Notes: a model not told the origin generated them from the sequence alone. A stretch of DNA of 64,000 bases from an uncultured Clostridia bacterium (GCA_947066105.1 CAMSYM010000003.1:55298-119297), one strand, 5' to 3'. Shown: positions 17,701 through 29,300, numbered from the stretch's first letter. Made by a program: numbers and translations.

Positions 17701-17859
17701 GTTCACGATAATTCTACTTTGTCATTCTGAGTGTTTGCAAAATTATTTTTAAAATTCATATTTTTATTTACAAATGGTTTTTCGATTATCTCTTACGAAT
17801 ATTATGATTTTACGATTTAAATATTAGCGCAATAATTTTAGATATTATAGATATATGTA

Positions 17860-19116
17860 TTATTCGGTCACACGGCGTATTTTTGCACCGAGCAAGGCGA
17901 AATCCGTTTCTATATGTTCATACCCGCGGTCGATATGTTCGGGGCAATACACGACCGACCGCCCTTCCGCCGCGAGCGCCGCTATCACCAACGCCGCACC
18001 GCCGCGAAGATCGCATGCGCGCACCGCCGCGCCGTGCAATGTCGGCACGCCGTTGACTACGGCTATTCTGTCTTTTACGGTTATCGCCGCGCCCATGCGC
18101 AAAAGCTCGTTCGTATAACCGAACCGATTTTCAAACAGATTTTCGATAATGACCGAGCTGCCGCTCGCGCGCGTCAGCATAGCGCAAAACTGCGGTTGCA
18201 TGTCTGTCGGGAATGCGGGATACACGTTAGTTTCGAGTTTATGTATAGGACGCGGTCTGCCGTCGGCGGTTATGCGGACCGACGAGCCGCGAACGGATAT
18301 CCGTGCGCCCGTTTTTTTGAGCCGTTCGGTTATGCCGAGTATATGTTCGGGTACTACGTCCTTTACCGTAACGTTTCCGCCCGTCGCCGCGACCGCCGCG
18401 AGATAAGTTCCTGCGCATATGCGGTCGGGCATCGGTCGATATCTGCAACCGTGTAATTTTTTGACTCCGACTATACGGATAATGGACTCGCCCGCGCCCG
18501 TTATCTTGCCGCCCATTGCGTTGATGAATGCGGCAAGATCGACTATTTCCGGCTCGCGCGCCGCATTGACGATGACCGTTTCGCCGTCGAGCAACGCGCC
18601 CGCCATCATCAAATTTTCGGTCGCGCCGACCGACGCGAAATCGAGATTGATAACGCCGCTGTGCATTTCCAATCCGTCGCAACAGATAACGCCGCAATCG
18701 TCCTCTATCTTGACAGACAAACTTTTTAATCCCGCAATATGTAGATCGATCGGGCGCAGACCTATTTCGCAACCGCCCGGATGGCTTATGTAAGCGCGTC
18801 TGCAACGCGACAGGATCGAACCGAGTATAAATATAGACGAGCGCAATTTACCCGTCAGATCGGAATTTATGACGTTTAGCGAGATGTCTTTACAGCAAAC
18901 CGTCAAATCGTCGCCGTCAAACTGCGCAAAACAACCGAGATGTCGGACTATATCTATCATCGCGTTTATATCGTTTAAATGCGGACAATTTTCTATGACG
19001 ACAGGTTCGTCGGTAAGAATGCACGCGGCGATTATCGGCAACGCCGCGTTTTTCGCCGTTTGAACGCTGATCTCTCCGTAAAGCGGAAGCCCGCCGTCTA
19101 CAATGATTTTTTGCAT
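17860..19116 (-). CDS. murA: UDP-N-acetylglucosamine 1-carboxyvinyltransferase MurA
   Basis: A 418-aa cytoplasmic enzyme that catalyses the first committed step of peptidoglycan synthesis, adding enolpyruvate from PEP to UDP-GlcNAc. It shows the N-terminal KNAALPIIAA motif, the loop HPGGCEIGLRPIDLH with the catalytic Cys that fosfomycin modifies, MPDRICAGTYL, and NVYPAFPTDMQPQF. The length is normal. The ATG at 19116 follows GAGAGG. It lies between the giant-gene operon and ftsQ, with its own likely promoter. Confidence 0.97.
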   Translation of the reverse strand: MQKIIVDGGLPLYGEISVQTAKNAALPIIAACILTDEPVVIENCPHLNDINAMIDIVRHLGCFAQFDGDDLTVCCKDISLNVINSDLTGKLRSSIFILGSILSRCRRAYISHPGGCEIGLRPIDLHIAGLKSLSVKIEDDCGVICCDGLEMHSGVINLDFASVGATENLMMAGALLDGETVIVNAAREPEIVDLAAFINAMGGKITGAGESIIRIVGVKKLHGCRYRPMPDRICAGTYLAAVAATGGNVTVKDVVPEHILGITERLKKTGARISVRGSSVRITADGRPRPIHKLETNVYPAFPTDMQPQFCAMLTRASGSSVIIENLFENRFGYTNELLRMGAAITVKDRIAVVNGVPTLHGAAVRACDLRGGAALVIAALAAEGRSVVYCPEHIDRGYEHIETDFALLGAKIRRVTE

Positions 19117-19141
19117 ACGTTTATCCTCTCATTTCTTTTTT

Positions 19142-19171
19142 AGTATATGTAAACGTATGCCGATGCGTGAA
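19142..19171 (-). promoter_or_regulatory. Possible murA promoter
   Basis: Minus strand: TTCACG (19166-19171), 18 nt, TATACT (19142-19147), then a short leader with GAGAGG. The -35 matches 4 of 6. In the rest of the 348-nt gap up to 19464 I see only the terminator at 19414-19443. Confidence 0.4.
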
Positions 19172-19413
19172 TCGCGATCACGCTCGACGCATTGTATGAT
19201 CGATCGTCGTTATGCGCATGCTCTGCAACATAACGTGCATTTGCCCGTTATCGACTTTCCAGCATACATCGATCTCGGCATGAAATGGTTTTGCGAATGC
19301 CGTCGCACATCATGACCGATGTCAGCGCTATCTTTTATATGCGCCAAGCCTGTATAACGTTACAGCCGATCGCAATGTGCGCGCATATAATTTGTCGATC
19401 GATTTCAAACACG

Positions 19414-19443
19414 AAAAAAGCCACCGTTTTACCGATGGCTTTT
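19414..19443 (-). terminator. Terminator of the giant-protein operon
   Basis: Stem AAAGCCACCG (19417-19426) with CGATGGCTTT (19433-19442), one G-U pair, followed by a run of T on the minus strand. Confidence 0.8.
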
Positions 19444-19464
19444 ATAATTTGATTTAACTATTGA

Positions 19465-22400
19465 TCAGTCGTCCGACCTGCCGTTCAAACGTGCTCTCAG
19501 TTTATCGAGAACAAGTCTGTTGGCAAGCCTGCGAACCTTATCGGAAGCTTCCGTTTCGGCTATCGTCGTGAATTCCTGCGGAAGTATATCGCGCAGTATT
19601 TCGTCAACGCGTTCCTCGCTTACTCCTCCGTCGCCGAGCTGTTCTACAAGCTGTTCCATTATGAGCTTGTTGGCGACCTGTTTTGCGAGCTTATCCGCAA
19701 GATCCATTGCGTCGCCCGTCACCAAGTCGTTGATATTGAGCGCCATATCGCCCGCACCGTTAAGGCTTTCCACCTGTTCGTTTATACGCGAGTCGATGTC
19801 GATGACCGTTGTCACAGGCTCTATCGAAGACGGTTGCGTTACCGACGGTTTTTGCGCAGGCTTTCTACCGCGCTTTGCACCGCCGCTCGAAGTCGACGAT
19901 TTCTTTTTGGAAGCGGACGCCGTCGATTTGGAACTCGACTTGGACGTCTGACCCGACTTTTTACCGCGCTTTGCGCCGCTTGCGGGCTTGGGCGCGGACG
20001 GCTTATCTTCCGGCTCCACGATGTCGGCTATTTGGCTCAATTGGTCTTTGAGCGCCGACAGCGAATCGGAAAGACCGGCGTCGGATTCGATATCGCGCGC
20101 TTTCTCGCGCTCTGCCAAAACGGTTATTTCGTCGCCCAAACGCGCTATCGCATCGAGTATGATATCGTTTTCGCGGCTGGGTTTTTCCTGACTGAGTTCC
20201 TCGCGCAGCTTCGCAAGCTCCGACAATATGGTCTCGTTATCGGACGCGTTGCCCGATTGCGTCATTACTTCGCGAAGCTTGGCTACTTCCTCGGCAACGG
20301 CGTCGGACGACGCGATCTCCGCTTTAAGACTTTCGATCTCGTCGCTTATCCTTACGCCGGAATCTTGGTTTTGAGTCAAGTACTGGTTTTGGCGTTCGAC
20401 AAGGTGCGCAAGCTCGGACATAAAGTTGAGCGTCGTCATGTCCGCATCGCGTTGATTGGACAGATCGGTGCGCAGGCTTTCGAGCTCCGCCATTATCCTG
20501 TCGTTGGCTACGTTGTTGTTGAGCTTTGCAACGCGCTCCACAACAGCTTCTACGGTTTCGTCGCGCTTGTCGATAGCCGCTTTAAGCCTGTCGATCTCGT
20601 CCATGACCGCCGCAATATCGTTGGCGGTGTCGGTGACGCTTATTTGATCGCGTATAGCCGCAAGCTCGTCGAGAATGATATTATTGTAGCTTTCGTAATT
20701 GGATTCGCCCGACGACGGATCGTTGACATTAGCCATGCTTATGGCAAACAACTGATCGCGCAGGGACTGAACTTCGCTCATTATCGATTCGTCGGACTGC
20801 TTGTCGGTTTCGCCCGCAATGCGCTTAACGTCCTCTATCTGCTCGCGCAAAGCTTGGAATTCGTCGCGCAACGCCAAAATTTCGTTCATTACGCCGAGAT
20901 CGGGTTCGTCGCGCAACGTCTGAACGTCCGCGCGGATAGCCGTAACGTCCTCCGCCACGCCGAACAGGTTGTCCTGAGACGAAATGAGCGATTTGAGCTC
21001 GGCAAGCTCGGCACGCATGCCGTCAAGCTCCGCCGCGCCGCCGCTTTCGGCAGATATAGCGGTAAGCGAGCGCAACTGCGCGATTTCGTCGCGGATCTCC
21101 GCAAGCTCGTTGCCGTAATCCGTCGCGCCCTGCTGTTGCACTCCGCCGCCGACCGCATCGCGTATAGCCTGTAACAATTCTTCGTCGATGGGCGCGGGAT
21201 ATTGAGATACGGCGACCTGGTCTTTGAGATCGCGTATTTCTTCGATAAGCGCCGCGTACGACGTATCGCCGTCCGGCGTGGTCGCGGGCGATGCGGAAAG
21301 CGTCAACGATTCGCGGATCAGATCTTTGAGTTCGACAAGCCGTGCGCTGACAGCATCGTTGTTTTCCTGTCTGAGCGCTTCGTTTTCGGCACGCAACGCG
21401 TCGATCTCGGCACGAAGCTCGGCAAGCTCCGCAGAATAATCGACAGGCACAGCCATGTCGTTGACCGCGGCTTTGATGTCGTCTATATCGTCGCGCAATT
21501 CGTCGAAACGTTCTGCAAACGTCGACCCCACTGCGCCGTCGTCCGTGACTGCGCCCGCTTCGCGGTTGAGTCGCAGATCGTCGAGCGCGGCGTTGACGTT
21601 TTCGAGCTGTTCCATTACGGGCGTAAGATCGACCGACGCCGGATCCGTATCGCCTTCCGTATGTTCCGCTACGGGCATACCGTTGCGCAACTCGTCTATA
21701 ACGGCGCGGATCTCGTCTATTTGCTCGGACATGACGGTAAGCTTATCGTCGCCCATGCTTTCGACTATCCTGTCGACGTCGTTTTTGAGATTGATTATTT
21801 CGTCGAGTACTACGTCAAGCTCGCCGGCATTGGGCGCGACAGATTCTTCGCCGTCCGATTCCGCAACGCCGAGCGACGTTCTGCGACTGACTATGTCTTT
21901 AAGCTCGTCGATGTTTCCGTTGAGAGCCGACTGGTCGGCACGGAGCGCGGTAAGCTCGTCGAGTATGGTAGTTATGTCCTCGCCGCCGTCGACGGACTCG
22001 ATCTCGTCGCCGACTTCGGGAGTGCCGACCATAGCCGCCGTAGCGTTGAGCACTTCGTCCTTGAACGCGAACATTTCGTCGCGCAACGACACTATCTCGT
22101 TAAGCACGAGATTGACTTCGCCGTCGGTAGGAGCCAATCCGCTTTCCGCATTGGGAAGATTGATAACGTCCTCGCGCAAAGCACGGATCTCGTCGAGTAT
22201 ATTGCCCGAAGAGATAGAAGCAAGCTCGTTCTTGATAGCTTCAAGCTCGCTCGTGACCTCGTCCTGATCGACGATACGCGCGGCTTTTATATCCTCGCGA
22301 AGCGACAGTATTTCCTCGACCGTGTCGTATTCGGAGCGCATATCGAGCTTTTCTTTAAGGCTCGTAAGCTCGTCGAATATCGCCTGCATGTTCTCGCTCG

Positions 22401-25400
22401 TCTGCGAAACGTCGCCCTGCTCCGCGCCGCCGCCCGCAACGATACGTTCTTCGAGCGATCGACGCAGTTCGTCGAGCTGTGCGGTTATGCCGTCGAGCAT
22501 TGATCCGTTTACGTCGCCGAGCGATTTGGTAACGTCCTCGATGTTGCCCAAGCGCTCGCGTATTTCGGCTATCTCGCCGACAAGCGCGTCGCGCGTGCCG
22601 TCGTCCATGCCCGCGGCGGACATGTTTTCGTCCAGAGTGTTTATGTGGATCTCTTCGCGAATGCCGTTGACCGCGTCGATTATCTCTTGCTTGTTATTGC
22701 CCGACAACGCTTCGTACTCTTCGATCTTATCGAGTACGAGTCCGATGTCTTGCATTATATTGGCGATGTCCTCGCCCTGCTCTTCGATAGGTTCGCCGTT
22801 TTCGAGCTTTTGACGGATAAAGCGAATATCTTCGCTCGCGCTCTCCACCGTTTCGCGAAGCGCCGTTATATCGTCGTTCGATTGCGCGGCGACGGTATTC
22901 GTAAGGCTGTCCGACAACGCGTTGACTGCGTCGAGTATAGCGGCAACGTTATCGCGCGTAACGATTACGTCATCCGCTTGCGGCATAGCCGTGAGTGCGT
23001 CGAGAATGGAATACGTATTGTCGCGCGCGGCTACCACGTCGTCCGCCTGCGGGAACAACGGCAAAGTATCGAGTATGGTGTTAAGGCTGTCTTTGAGTTC
23101 GACGAGTTCTTCGTCGGACATGATCGCGCTGTCGACATAGTCGTGCGCGGGTTCCGCTTCCGATACGTACTCCGTAGAGTCTTCGACGCCTGTTTCCAAC
23201 CTGTCCAGTATGGCGTTGAGTTGGTCGGATATAGGCGTCAATGCGTCGAGCGCGGCGGTCGCCGCATCGCGCGCCGCCGTCACGTCGTCGGCAAGCGGGT
23301 GCAACGTTTCCGAAACCGAAGTTACACCGTCGTTTACCGCGGCGATAGCGTCGGTAACGGCAGTCAAGCCGTCGGTAAGCGCGGACATGCCGTCGTTAGC
23401 GGCGGCTACGCTGTCGGTCAATGCGACAACGTTATCCTTTGTGAACGACGTATCGTCGGCTATCGTAGCGAGCTGAGCGACGCGCGCCGAGATCTCGTCG
23501 AGATATGCGGTAAGCTTGTCGCCGTCCTGAACGTCGGTAGCCGTTTCGGAAATAGCCTCCTCTTCCTCGTCCGCGATAGCGAACTCCGCTTGCTCGCGCA
23601 AGTACGCTATGTCGTCGAGTATCTTTTGGCGCTCGGTAGTGGCAAGCTCGTGATCCGCAGAAGTGAGTTCGAGCAACGCCGCAACGTCGGCGCGGAGCTG
23701 TTCCACCGCGTCGTCGGTAATGCCGCCGTTTTGCATTTCGCCCAGTTGATCGGACAAAACGAGCAACGAATCCTTTATGCTTTGCGTGTCGGCGAGAATA
23801 TCCGCCTTGGTCGCTTCGAGATTTTCGTTGAGCGGCAATGCGTAAATGGAATCCGTAACGGTGAGCAACGTGTCTTTGATGTTTTGCGTATCTGCGAGTA
23901 TATCCGCTTTGGCGGCTTCGACCGCATCCGCAACGCCCTTACCGTCGCCGAGCTCGGCTATATGATTGAGAATATTCGCTTCCGATTCGATAAGCACGTT
24001 GGAGATATCCTCGTAAAGCTTATCGAACTGCGACGTGATATCGTTGAGAAGTCCGCTCAATTGCTCGGCAAGCGGCGCGGAAATATCTACGGTATCGTTG
24101 TTTAATTCGGCTATCTTCGCGCCGAGTTCGTCTATCTTGTTTATAAATCCCGCATATTCGTCGGCTTTGTCGCGAATGTACGCAAGATCGTCCAGCACAC
24201 GCTCTTTCTCGTCGTCCGTCAATACGGGTTCGGCGGTCGCGACGCTTTCCGCTACCGTTCTTTCCTGCGGTTCCGCATTTTGCAACGAATCCGATATATC
24301 GACGAGTTTACCCGTTATATCCAAATAGTTGCCGCGAAGCTCCTCCAACGCCGACGAGAAGTCGGGCGTTTCGGTAGCGTTTTCCAGCTTGGCTTTAAGC
24401 TCGTCGATAGCCGACGCGAGTTCTTTGACCGCGCCGTCGGATACCGTCGTTTCGACGACACGAACGGGCTGTTGCGGCTGTTCGGCAACGACGGGCTGTT
24501 CGCGATCATGCGCCGACTGTTCCGCGGCGGCTTGACGCTCGGCTTGCTCGTGCTGAGCGGTAAGTATCGCCGCTTGACGCTCTTCCGCCTGTTTTGCGGC
24601 GTCGAGAACGACCGATTTAAGCTCTTCGAGCTTCGCGAATACGCTGACGGCGTCCTCGGCGGGCGCAACGGGCGTATAGCCTTCGGGGATATCCGCTTGC
24701 GGCAAGTCTATAACGTCGGACACTTTAAGCTCGATAAGCTCCGCAAGAAGCTCCTTGATCTCTTTTTCGTCGGGAGTTTCTTCGGAAACCGCGGCGACGA
24801 GCGCACCTACAATCTCGCCGTTTTCGGTCTGCTTGCGGTTGTTTTCGAGTACGTTTATCTGCGCGACGAGATCGGCAAGATATTCGCCGTAAGCTTCGGG
24901 CTTGGCGGTCGCGAGCTTATCGCAGATATTAAAGAATTTGTCGGCGCTGTCGCGCATAGCCGCAGTCACGGACATCATGCCGTTTTCCGCGCAGAATGCG
25001 GCTACGTCCGCAAATACAGAACGCGTGAGCGGTTGAGCGCACAATGCGGCTATGATCCCGTCGCAAGCGACGGTAAGATCGATAGCGTCGGGTTCGTTGC
25101 TCGCCGCGAGCTTTTGCAAGTATGCATAAGTGACAGTAAGCTTGTCCTTGAACGACGTGGCTTGCGAACGCACGTCGACAGAAACCTTTTTGAATTCGTT
25201 GACAAGCTCGGACAATACGCGCGTGCGCTCGACAGCCGCATCCGACGAATTGCCGAGTACGGTCTTTATGTCGTAAAGCTGACGCAACAACTCGCCCGCC
25301 GCAATGCCGTCCGACGCGCCGTCGGAATGCGCAACGGCAACCGCCGCAGGCGCGGGCATCGGCGCGACATCGCCCTTTTCCTCTATCGCTGTTTTGAGCG

Positions 25401-26232
25401 CGGCGATATCGGCGGACAATGCGGTCAACGCTTCTGGCTTGACGCCTTCGGCGTTTTCCAAAGCTTTTTGCACAGCCGAAACCGCATCGTTGAGTTCCTT
25501 CAACGACGGCATTTCGCCGAACTGCTTTTTGAGCTGAGCGATTTCGTTTTGTATACGCGCGTCGCTGTCCTTGGTGGTACGAAGTATGGCTTCGTTGATG
25601 GACAACAACTTATCGAGATTTAAAGCGTGGGGATTATTACTGCCCTCAACGTGCGGCGGTTCTTCCGATTCCGCCGGATCACCTTGAGGGCTTGACCCGT
25701 TTTTTAGTAAATCATCGATCTTGCTTTGCAGGCGTTGGATCTCCGCATTATACTGAGCTTCGGCAAACCTTTGATCGCGCGCCATATCTTCCTTGATACG
25801 GGTAAGCTCTTTTTGCATCTCCAAACTGCTTTGGTTGCGTGCAAGCTCGTCGCGCAACCGAGAGATCTCGTTGTACATTACGACTTCACTGCCCGCAGGC
25901 GGCGCAGTAGGCTGATAAATGTATTGCGGCGGCAATATCGACGGCGGCTGCTGTTGCTGTTGTTGAACGGTAGCCGGAACCATGCCGCGTTTTAACTCGG
26001 CAATCTCGTCGAGAACTTTATTCAGACGGTCGTCGTAATAATCGTCGCTGTAACCGTCGTCATACTCCTCGTCGCCGTAATCATCTTCATCGTACTCTTC
26101 GTCTTCGTATTCGCCGTCGTCCTCGTAGTCGTCGTAGTCATCGTCTTCGTACTCTTCGTCACGGTCGATGACTTCTTCTTCTACGATTTCTTCGTCGTCC
26201 AACGAAAAAGTCGTTTTGTCCTGATTATCCAT
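19465..26232 (-). CDS. Giant cytoplasmic coiled-coil protein with acidic head and basic tail
   Basis: A 2255-aa protein with no recognised family and no signal peptide or membrane segment. Residues 1-75 are almost only Asp, Glu and Tyr. About 75-2070 is a chain of short coiled-coil segments built on a recurring (I/V)LDE(I/L)xxLRxE(L/I) motif, separated by acidic linkers of roughly 15-40 residues. About 2076-2147 is rich in Lys, Ser, Ala and Thr, like a histone H1 tail, with two similar GAKRGKK/GAKRGRK boxes, the second resembling an AT-hook core. The last about 108 residues look like a folded helical domain (LADKLAKQVANKLIMEQL, EERVDEILRDILP, RRLANRLVLDKLRARL). DNA or nucleoid binding by the tail is inference. 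ATG at 26232, GAGG upstream. Last gene of the three-gene operon, ending at a terminator. Confidence 0.9.
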   Translation of the reverse strand: MDNQDKTTFSLDDEEIVEEEVIDRDEEYEDDDYDDYEDDGEYEDEEYDEDDYGDEEYDDGYSDDYYDDRLNKVLDEIAELKRGMVPATVQQQQQQPPSILPPQYIYQPTAPPAGSEVVMYNEISRLRDELARNQSSLEMQKELTRIKEDMARDQRFAEAQYNAEIQRLQSKIDDLLKNGSSPQGDPAESEEPPHVEGSNNPHALNLDKLLSINEAILRTTKDSDARIQNEIAQLKKQFGEMPSLKELNDAVSAVQKALENAEGVKPEALTALSADIAALKTAIEEKGDVAPMPAPAAVAVAHSDGASDGIAAGELLRQLYDIKTVLGNSSDAAVERTRVLSELVNEFKKVSVDVRSQATSFKDKLTVTYAYLQKLAASNEPDAIDLTVACDGIIAALCAQPLTRSVFADVAAFCAENGMMSVTAAMRDSADKFFNICDKLATAKPEAYGEYLADLVAQINVLENNRKQTENGEIVGALVAAVSEETPDEKEIKELLAELIELKVSDVIDLPQADIPEGYTPVAPAEDAVSVFAKLEELKSVVLDAAKQAEERQAAILTAQHEQAERQAAAEQSAHDREQPVVAEQPQQPVRVVETTVSDGAVKELASAIDELKAKLENATETPDFSSALEELRGNYLDITGKLVDISDSLQNAEPQERTVAESVATAEPVLTDDEKERVLDDLAYIRDKADEYAGFINKIDELGAKIAELNNDTVDISAPLAEQLSGLLNDITSQFDKLYEDISNVLIESEANILNHIAELGDGKGVADAVEAAKADILADTQNIKDTLLTVTDSIYALPLNENLEATKADILADTQSIKDSLLVLSDQLGEMQNGGITDDAVEQLRADVAALLELTSADHELATTERQKILDDIAYLREQAEFAIADEEEEAISETATDVQDGDKLTAYLDEISARVAQLATIADDTSFTKDNVVALTDSVAAANDGMSALTDGLTAVTDAIAAVNDGVTSVSETLHPLADDVTAARDAATAALDALTPISDQLNAILDRLETGVEDSTEYVSEAEPAHDYVDSAIMSDEELVELKDSLNTILDTLPLFPQADDVVAARDNTYSILDALTAMPQADDVIVTRDNVAAILDAVNALSDSLTNTVAAQSNDDITALRETVESASEDIRFIRQKLENGEPIEEQGEDIANIMQDIGLVLDKIEEYEALSGNNKQEIIDAVNGIREEIHINTLDENMSAAGMDDGTRDALVGEIAEIRERLGNIEDVTKSLGDVNGSMLDGITAQLDELRRSLEERIVAGGGAEQGDVSQTSENMQAIFDELTSLKEKLDMRSEYDTVEEILSLREDIKAARIVDQDEVTSELEAIKNELASISSGNILDEIRALREDVINLPNAESGLAPTDGEVNLVLNEIVSLRDEMFAFKDEVLNATAAMVGTPEVGDEIESVDGGEDITTILDELTALRADQSALNGNIDELKDIVSRRTSLGVAESDGEESVAPNAGELDVVLDEIINLKNDVDRIVESMGDDKLTVMSEQIDEIRAVIDELRNGMPVAEHTEGDTDPASVDLTPVMEQLENVNAALDDLRLNREAGAVTDDGAVGSTFAERFDELRDDIDDIKAAVNDMAVPVDYSAELAELRAEIDALRAENEALRQENNDAVSARLVELKDLIRESLTLSASPATTPDGDTSYAALIEEIRDLKDQVAVSQYPAPIDEELLQAIRDAVGGGVQQQGATDYGNELAEIRDEIAQLRSLTAISAESGGAAELDGMRAELAELKSLISSQDNLFGVAEDVTAIRADVQTLRDEPDLGVMNEILALRDEFQALREQIEDVKRIAGETDKQSDESIMSEVQSLRDQLFAISMANVNDPSSGESNYESYNNIILDELAAIRDQISVTDTANDIAAVMDEIDRLKAAIDKRDETVEAVVERVAKLNNNVANDRIMAELESLRTDLSNQRDADMTTLNFMSELAHLVERQNQYLTQNQDSGVRISDEIESLKAEIASSDAVAEEVAKLREVMTQSGNASDNETILSELAKLREELSQEKPSRENDIILDAIARLGDEITVLAEREKARDIESDAGLSDSLSALKDQLSQIADIVEPEDKPSAPKPASGAKRGKKSGQTSKSSSKSTASASKKKSSTSSGGAKRGRKPAQKPSVTQPSSIEPVTTVIDIDSRINEQVESLNGAGDMALNINDLVTGDAMDLADKLAKQVANKLIMEQLVEQLGDGGVSEERVDEILRDILPQEFTTIAETEASDKVRRLANRLVLDKLRARLNGRSDD

Positions 26233-26306
26233 ACTTGTTCCTCACACTGGTATTTGTTGAAACTATATTCACCCGCCGAACATGCGGAATTGAATCGTTG
26301 TAGCGC

Positions 26307-29300
26307 TTATCTCGGTCGCGTGGGACGACTGCCGGGACGTGCGGGCGGACGTGCGCCCGCCGGTCTTGCGCCCGGTCGCGCAGGTCTTGCTCCGGGACGT
26401 GCGCCCGGTCTTGCAGCGGGTCTTGCGCCCGGTCTTGCGCCCGCTCTCGCCGCAGGTCTTGCACCAGGACGCGCAGGGCGTGCGCCCGGTCTGCGTTTTG
26501 CGATACGGTTTACGCGTTCCGTGACTTTGCGCACGACGCGTTGCGGCTTTTTGGCGTTTTCCGCTTTCAACCGCGCTATCTCGCCCGCGCTTTGTATATC
26601 GTCCATCGTCTTGTTGTAGAAGTCCATAAGCTCGGTAGAGCCGCGTTCTTCCTCGTCGTAAGCGAGCTGAATGTTGTACAGACGTTCGCGCAGGTTTTTG
26701 GCGTCATCGTCGCCTTTAAGCTCCTTCATCTCATTGCGAATGGCAATGATCTGCTCCTTGCGCATGGCGATCTTTTTGGCGAGCGCTTCGTCGCGTGCCT
26801 CTTCGGCTTTTTGACGCGCTTCTTCCTCTTTCTTTTTATTCTCTTCTTCCAAACGCTTGGCTTCGGCTTCTTCCTCGGCTTTACGGCGCATTTCTTCTAT
26901 ATCGCCCTGAGCCTGACGCTTGGCTTCTTCCGCTTCTTCAAGCGCTTTGCGCTTGGCTTCCTCGGCTTCTTCCATAGCGAGACGGCGCGCTTCCTCGGCT
27001 TCCGCCGCCATGGCTTCTTCCGCTTCTTTCTTGGCGCGTTCCGCGGCTTCGACTTCGGCGCGGGCTTTCTCTTCGGCTTCCAATCTTGCCTGTTCGGCGC
27101 GTTCTTCCGCTTCCTGCTTTGCGCGCTCGGCTTCCATGCGCGCTTCTTCCGCTACGCGTTCGGCCTCCAACCGCGCTTCCTCCGCGGCACGCTCGGCTTC
27201 CAACCGAGCCTCGGCGGCGGCGCGTTCGGCTTCCAAACGTACGCGTTCCGCTTCGTCCTGCGCCTGTTGCGCCGCAAGACGAGCCTGTTCGATCTCGTTC
27301 TTGGAACGTTCGAGCTGTTTTTTGAGATTTTCGGCTTCGATGATCTTTTGATCTTTGCTTATTATACCGCTGCCCGATACCACAAGATCGACGGGATTGG
27401 TATTTTGCACGAGATCGTCGTACGACGCGCACGCTTTGGCAAAGTCCGCATTGGCTTCGTTGAGCGCGGCGCGCGCCTCTTCGAGCTTGGCGTCGTAATC
27501 GGCTTGCGCCTCCATTTTGCGCTTAGTGCCGTCGACGTGCGCCTGTTCGAGCCGAGCTTTAAGCTCTTCGAGCTTGTCGGCTTTATCGCCCTGATCGACC
27601 ATGAGCATGAGCCGTTCGTCCTCGCCCGCGCTTTCCATTTGCGCGTTGATCGCGTCAAGCTCCGCCTGCGCGGCGTTGATATCTTCCTCGATATCGCCTA
27701 TCGAAGACGCTACGTCCATCGCGACGAGCGCGACGTCGCCCGCAGACGCGGACAGATCGTCGAATACCGCTTGCGCGTCCGCGACCGCTTTTTCGGCGTC
27801 GTCCTTATCCTTTTGCCGTACGGCTTTGAGTATTTCGAGTTCGATATTGCCTATAACGACGTCCTCGGCGTCGATAACTTCTTCGAGCGGGATCTCGTTG
27901 TCCTCGACAAACTCGTTGGCTTTGCGGCGCTGAGCGTTAAGCTCGATATTAAGCTCGGACTTGCGCTTTGTGGTTTTGGTATTTTCCTTTTCGATATCCG
28001 CCAAACGCGCATTCGCGTCCGATATCTGCATGTTGAGTTCGCTGATAACGCCGAAGTCGGTAGTACTCATGATCTGAGCTTTTGCGGCGGCGACGTTGCC
28101 TTTGAGCGATTCTCGCTCTTTCTCTTGCTCTTTTTCGGTCACTTGGAGCTTTCTCAATTCGTAATCGACTTCGTTGACCGCAATAAGCATAGGCGTGAGC
28201 GTCGCGACCTTGGCTTCGAGTTCCTGCTTTGCGCGGACCTTAGCCAAACGGTCTTGATACGCTTCGAATTCCGCGCGCGCCCGTTCGATCTCGGCGGCAA
28301 GGTCTTCGATAAGCTTGTTCTTTTCGGACTGAGTGTCTTCGAGCTTGGACGAAATGCCGTTGAGCCGTTCGCTGTTGCCGAGAAGCGCGTCGAGTTCCGC
28401 ACGGAGCTTTTCGAGTTCGTCGAGATTGCGCTTTTTCTTTTCTTCCTTTATGCCGATATCGCGAGTGATGGTCGGCTTGTCTTTGTTCTTTGCCGACGCC
28501 AAACGGAATTCGAGATCTTCGATATCCTTGCCGTACTGTTCGTCGTCGGCTTCGGCTTTGGCGATCTTTTCGCGCAGTTCCGCTTCGAGCGAGTTTGCTT
28601 TTTCAAGCTCCGCGTTGACTTTTTGCATGCGCGACGCAAGCTCCGCAAGTTCTTTTTGCAATATTTCGTTGCGGTGTTCGGCGTCTTTGAGCCGTTGCTC
28701 TTCGGGCGAAGCGTCGAGATCGATCTTTTCCTCCGAGAACTCGTCGCGAGTGACTTCCGGCTCGACGTACAACGGCGAATCGGGATCGAAATCGAGTACG
28801 AACATTTCCTGCTCTTTCGGCTCGGACGTTTCCGCCGGCGCGGACATTGCGGGCGACGACGTTCTTTCCGAATTTTGTATCTCGTTTTCGCTCATTATCG
28901 CCTCGTCCATAGGCATAGGCGTTTTGTAGCGTTCGATTATGCGCTTTTTCTCTTTGTCGAGTTCGCGCGCTTGCAGATCCTTGGATTTGAAGAACGTACG
29001 GCGTACCATGCCCTTCGGCTCGTATTTTTCGGTAAAGATACGCTCCAACAGCTCGTCGTCGGTGATGTACTTGGCGATGAGTTCTTCGAGATTTTCGCCT
29101 TGATCGGGCGGAACGGTAGCCTGCGGCTCACTCATTGCGGGACCGCCGGGCATAGACATCGATCCGCCGGGCATAGATGTTGCGCCGCCTACGCCCGAAG
29201 CAAGCTGTAACGTGTCGGGCGGCGCGGGCGCGGCGCCGGTGAGTCCCGCGCCGAGCAACATTTGGCTCGCCTGCGACAACGCTTGGTTCTGCGCCATGCG

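Noticed and set aside
19117..19413. A small gene between murA and the giant coiled-coil gene
   Set aside because: The only open frame is about 70 codons, has no ribosome-binding site and resembles nothing known.
26307..26560. Collagen-like domain in the PGAR tail
   Set aside because: Collagen needs Gly at every third position. Here Pro-Gly-Ala-Arg units have irregular Gly spacing and strong positive charge.
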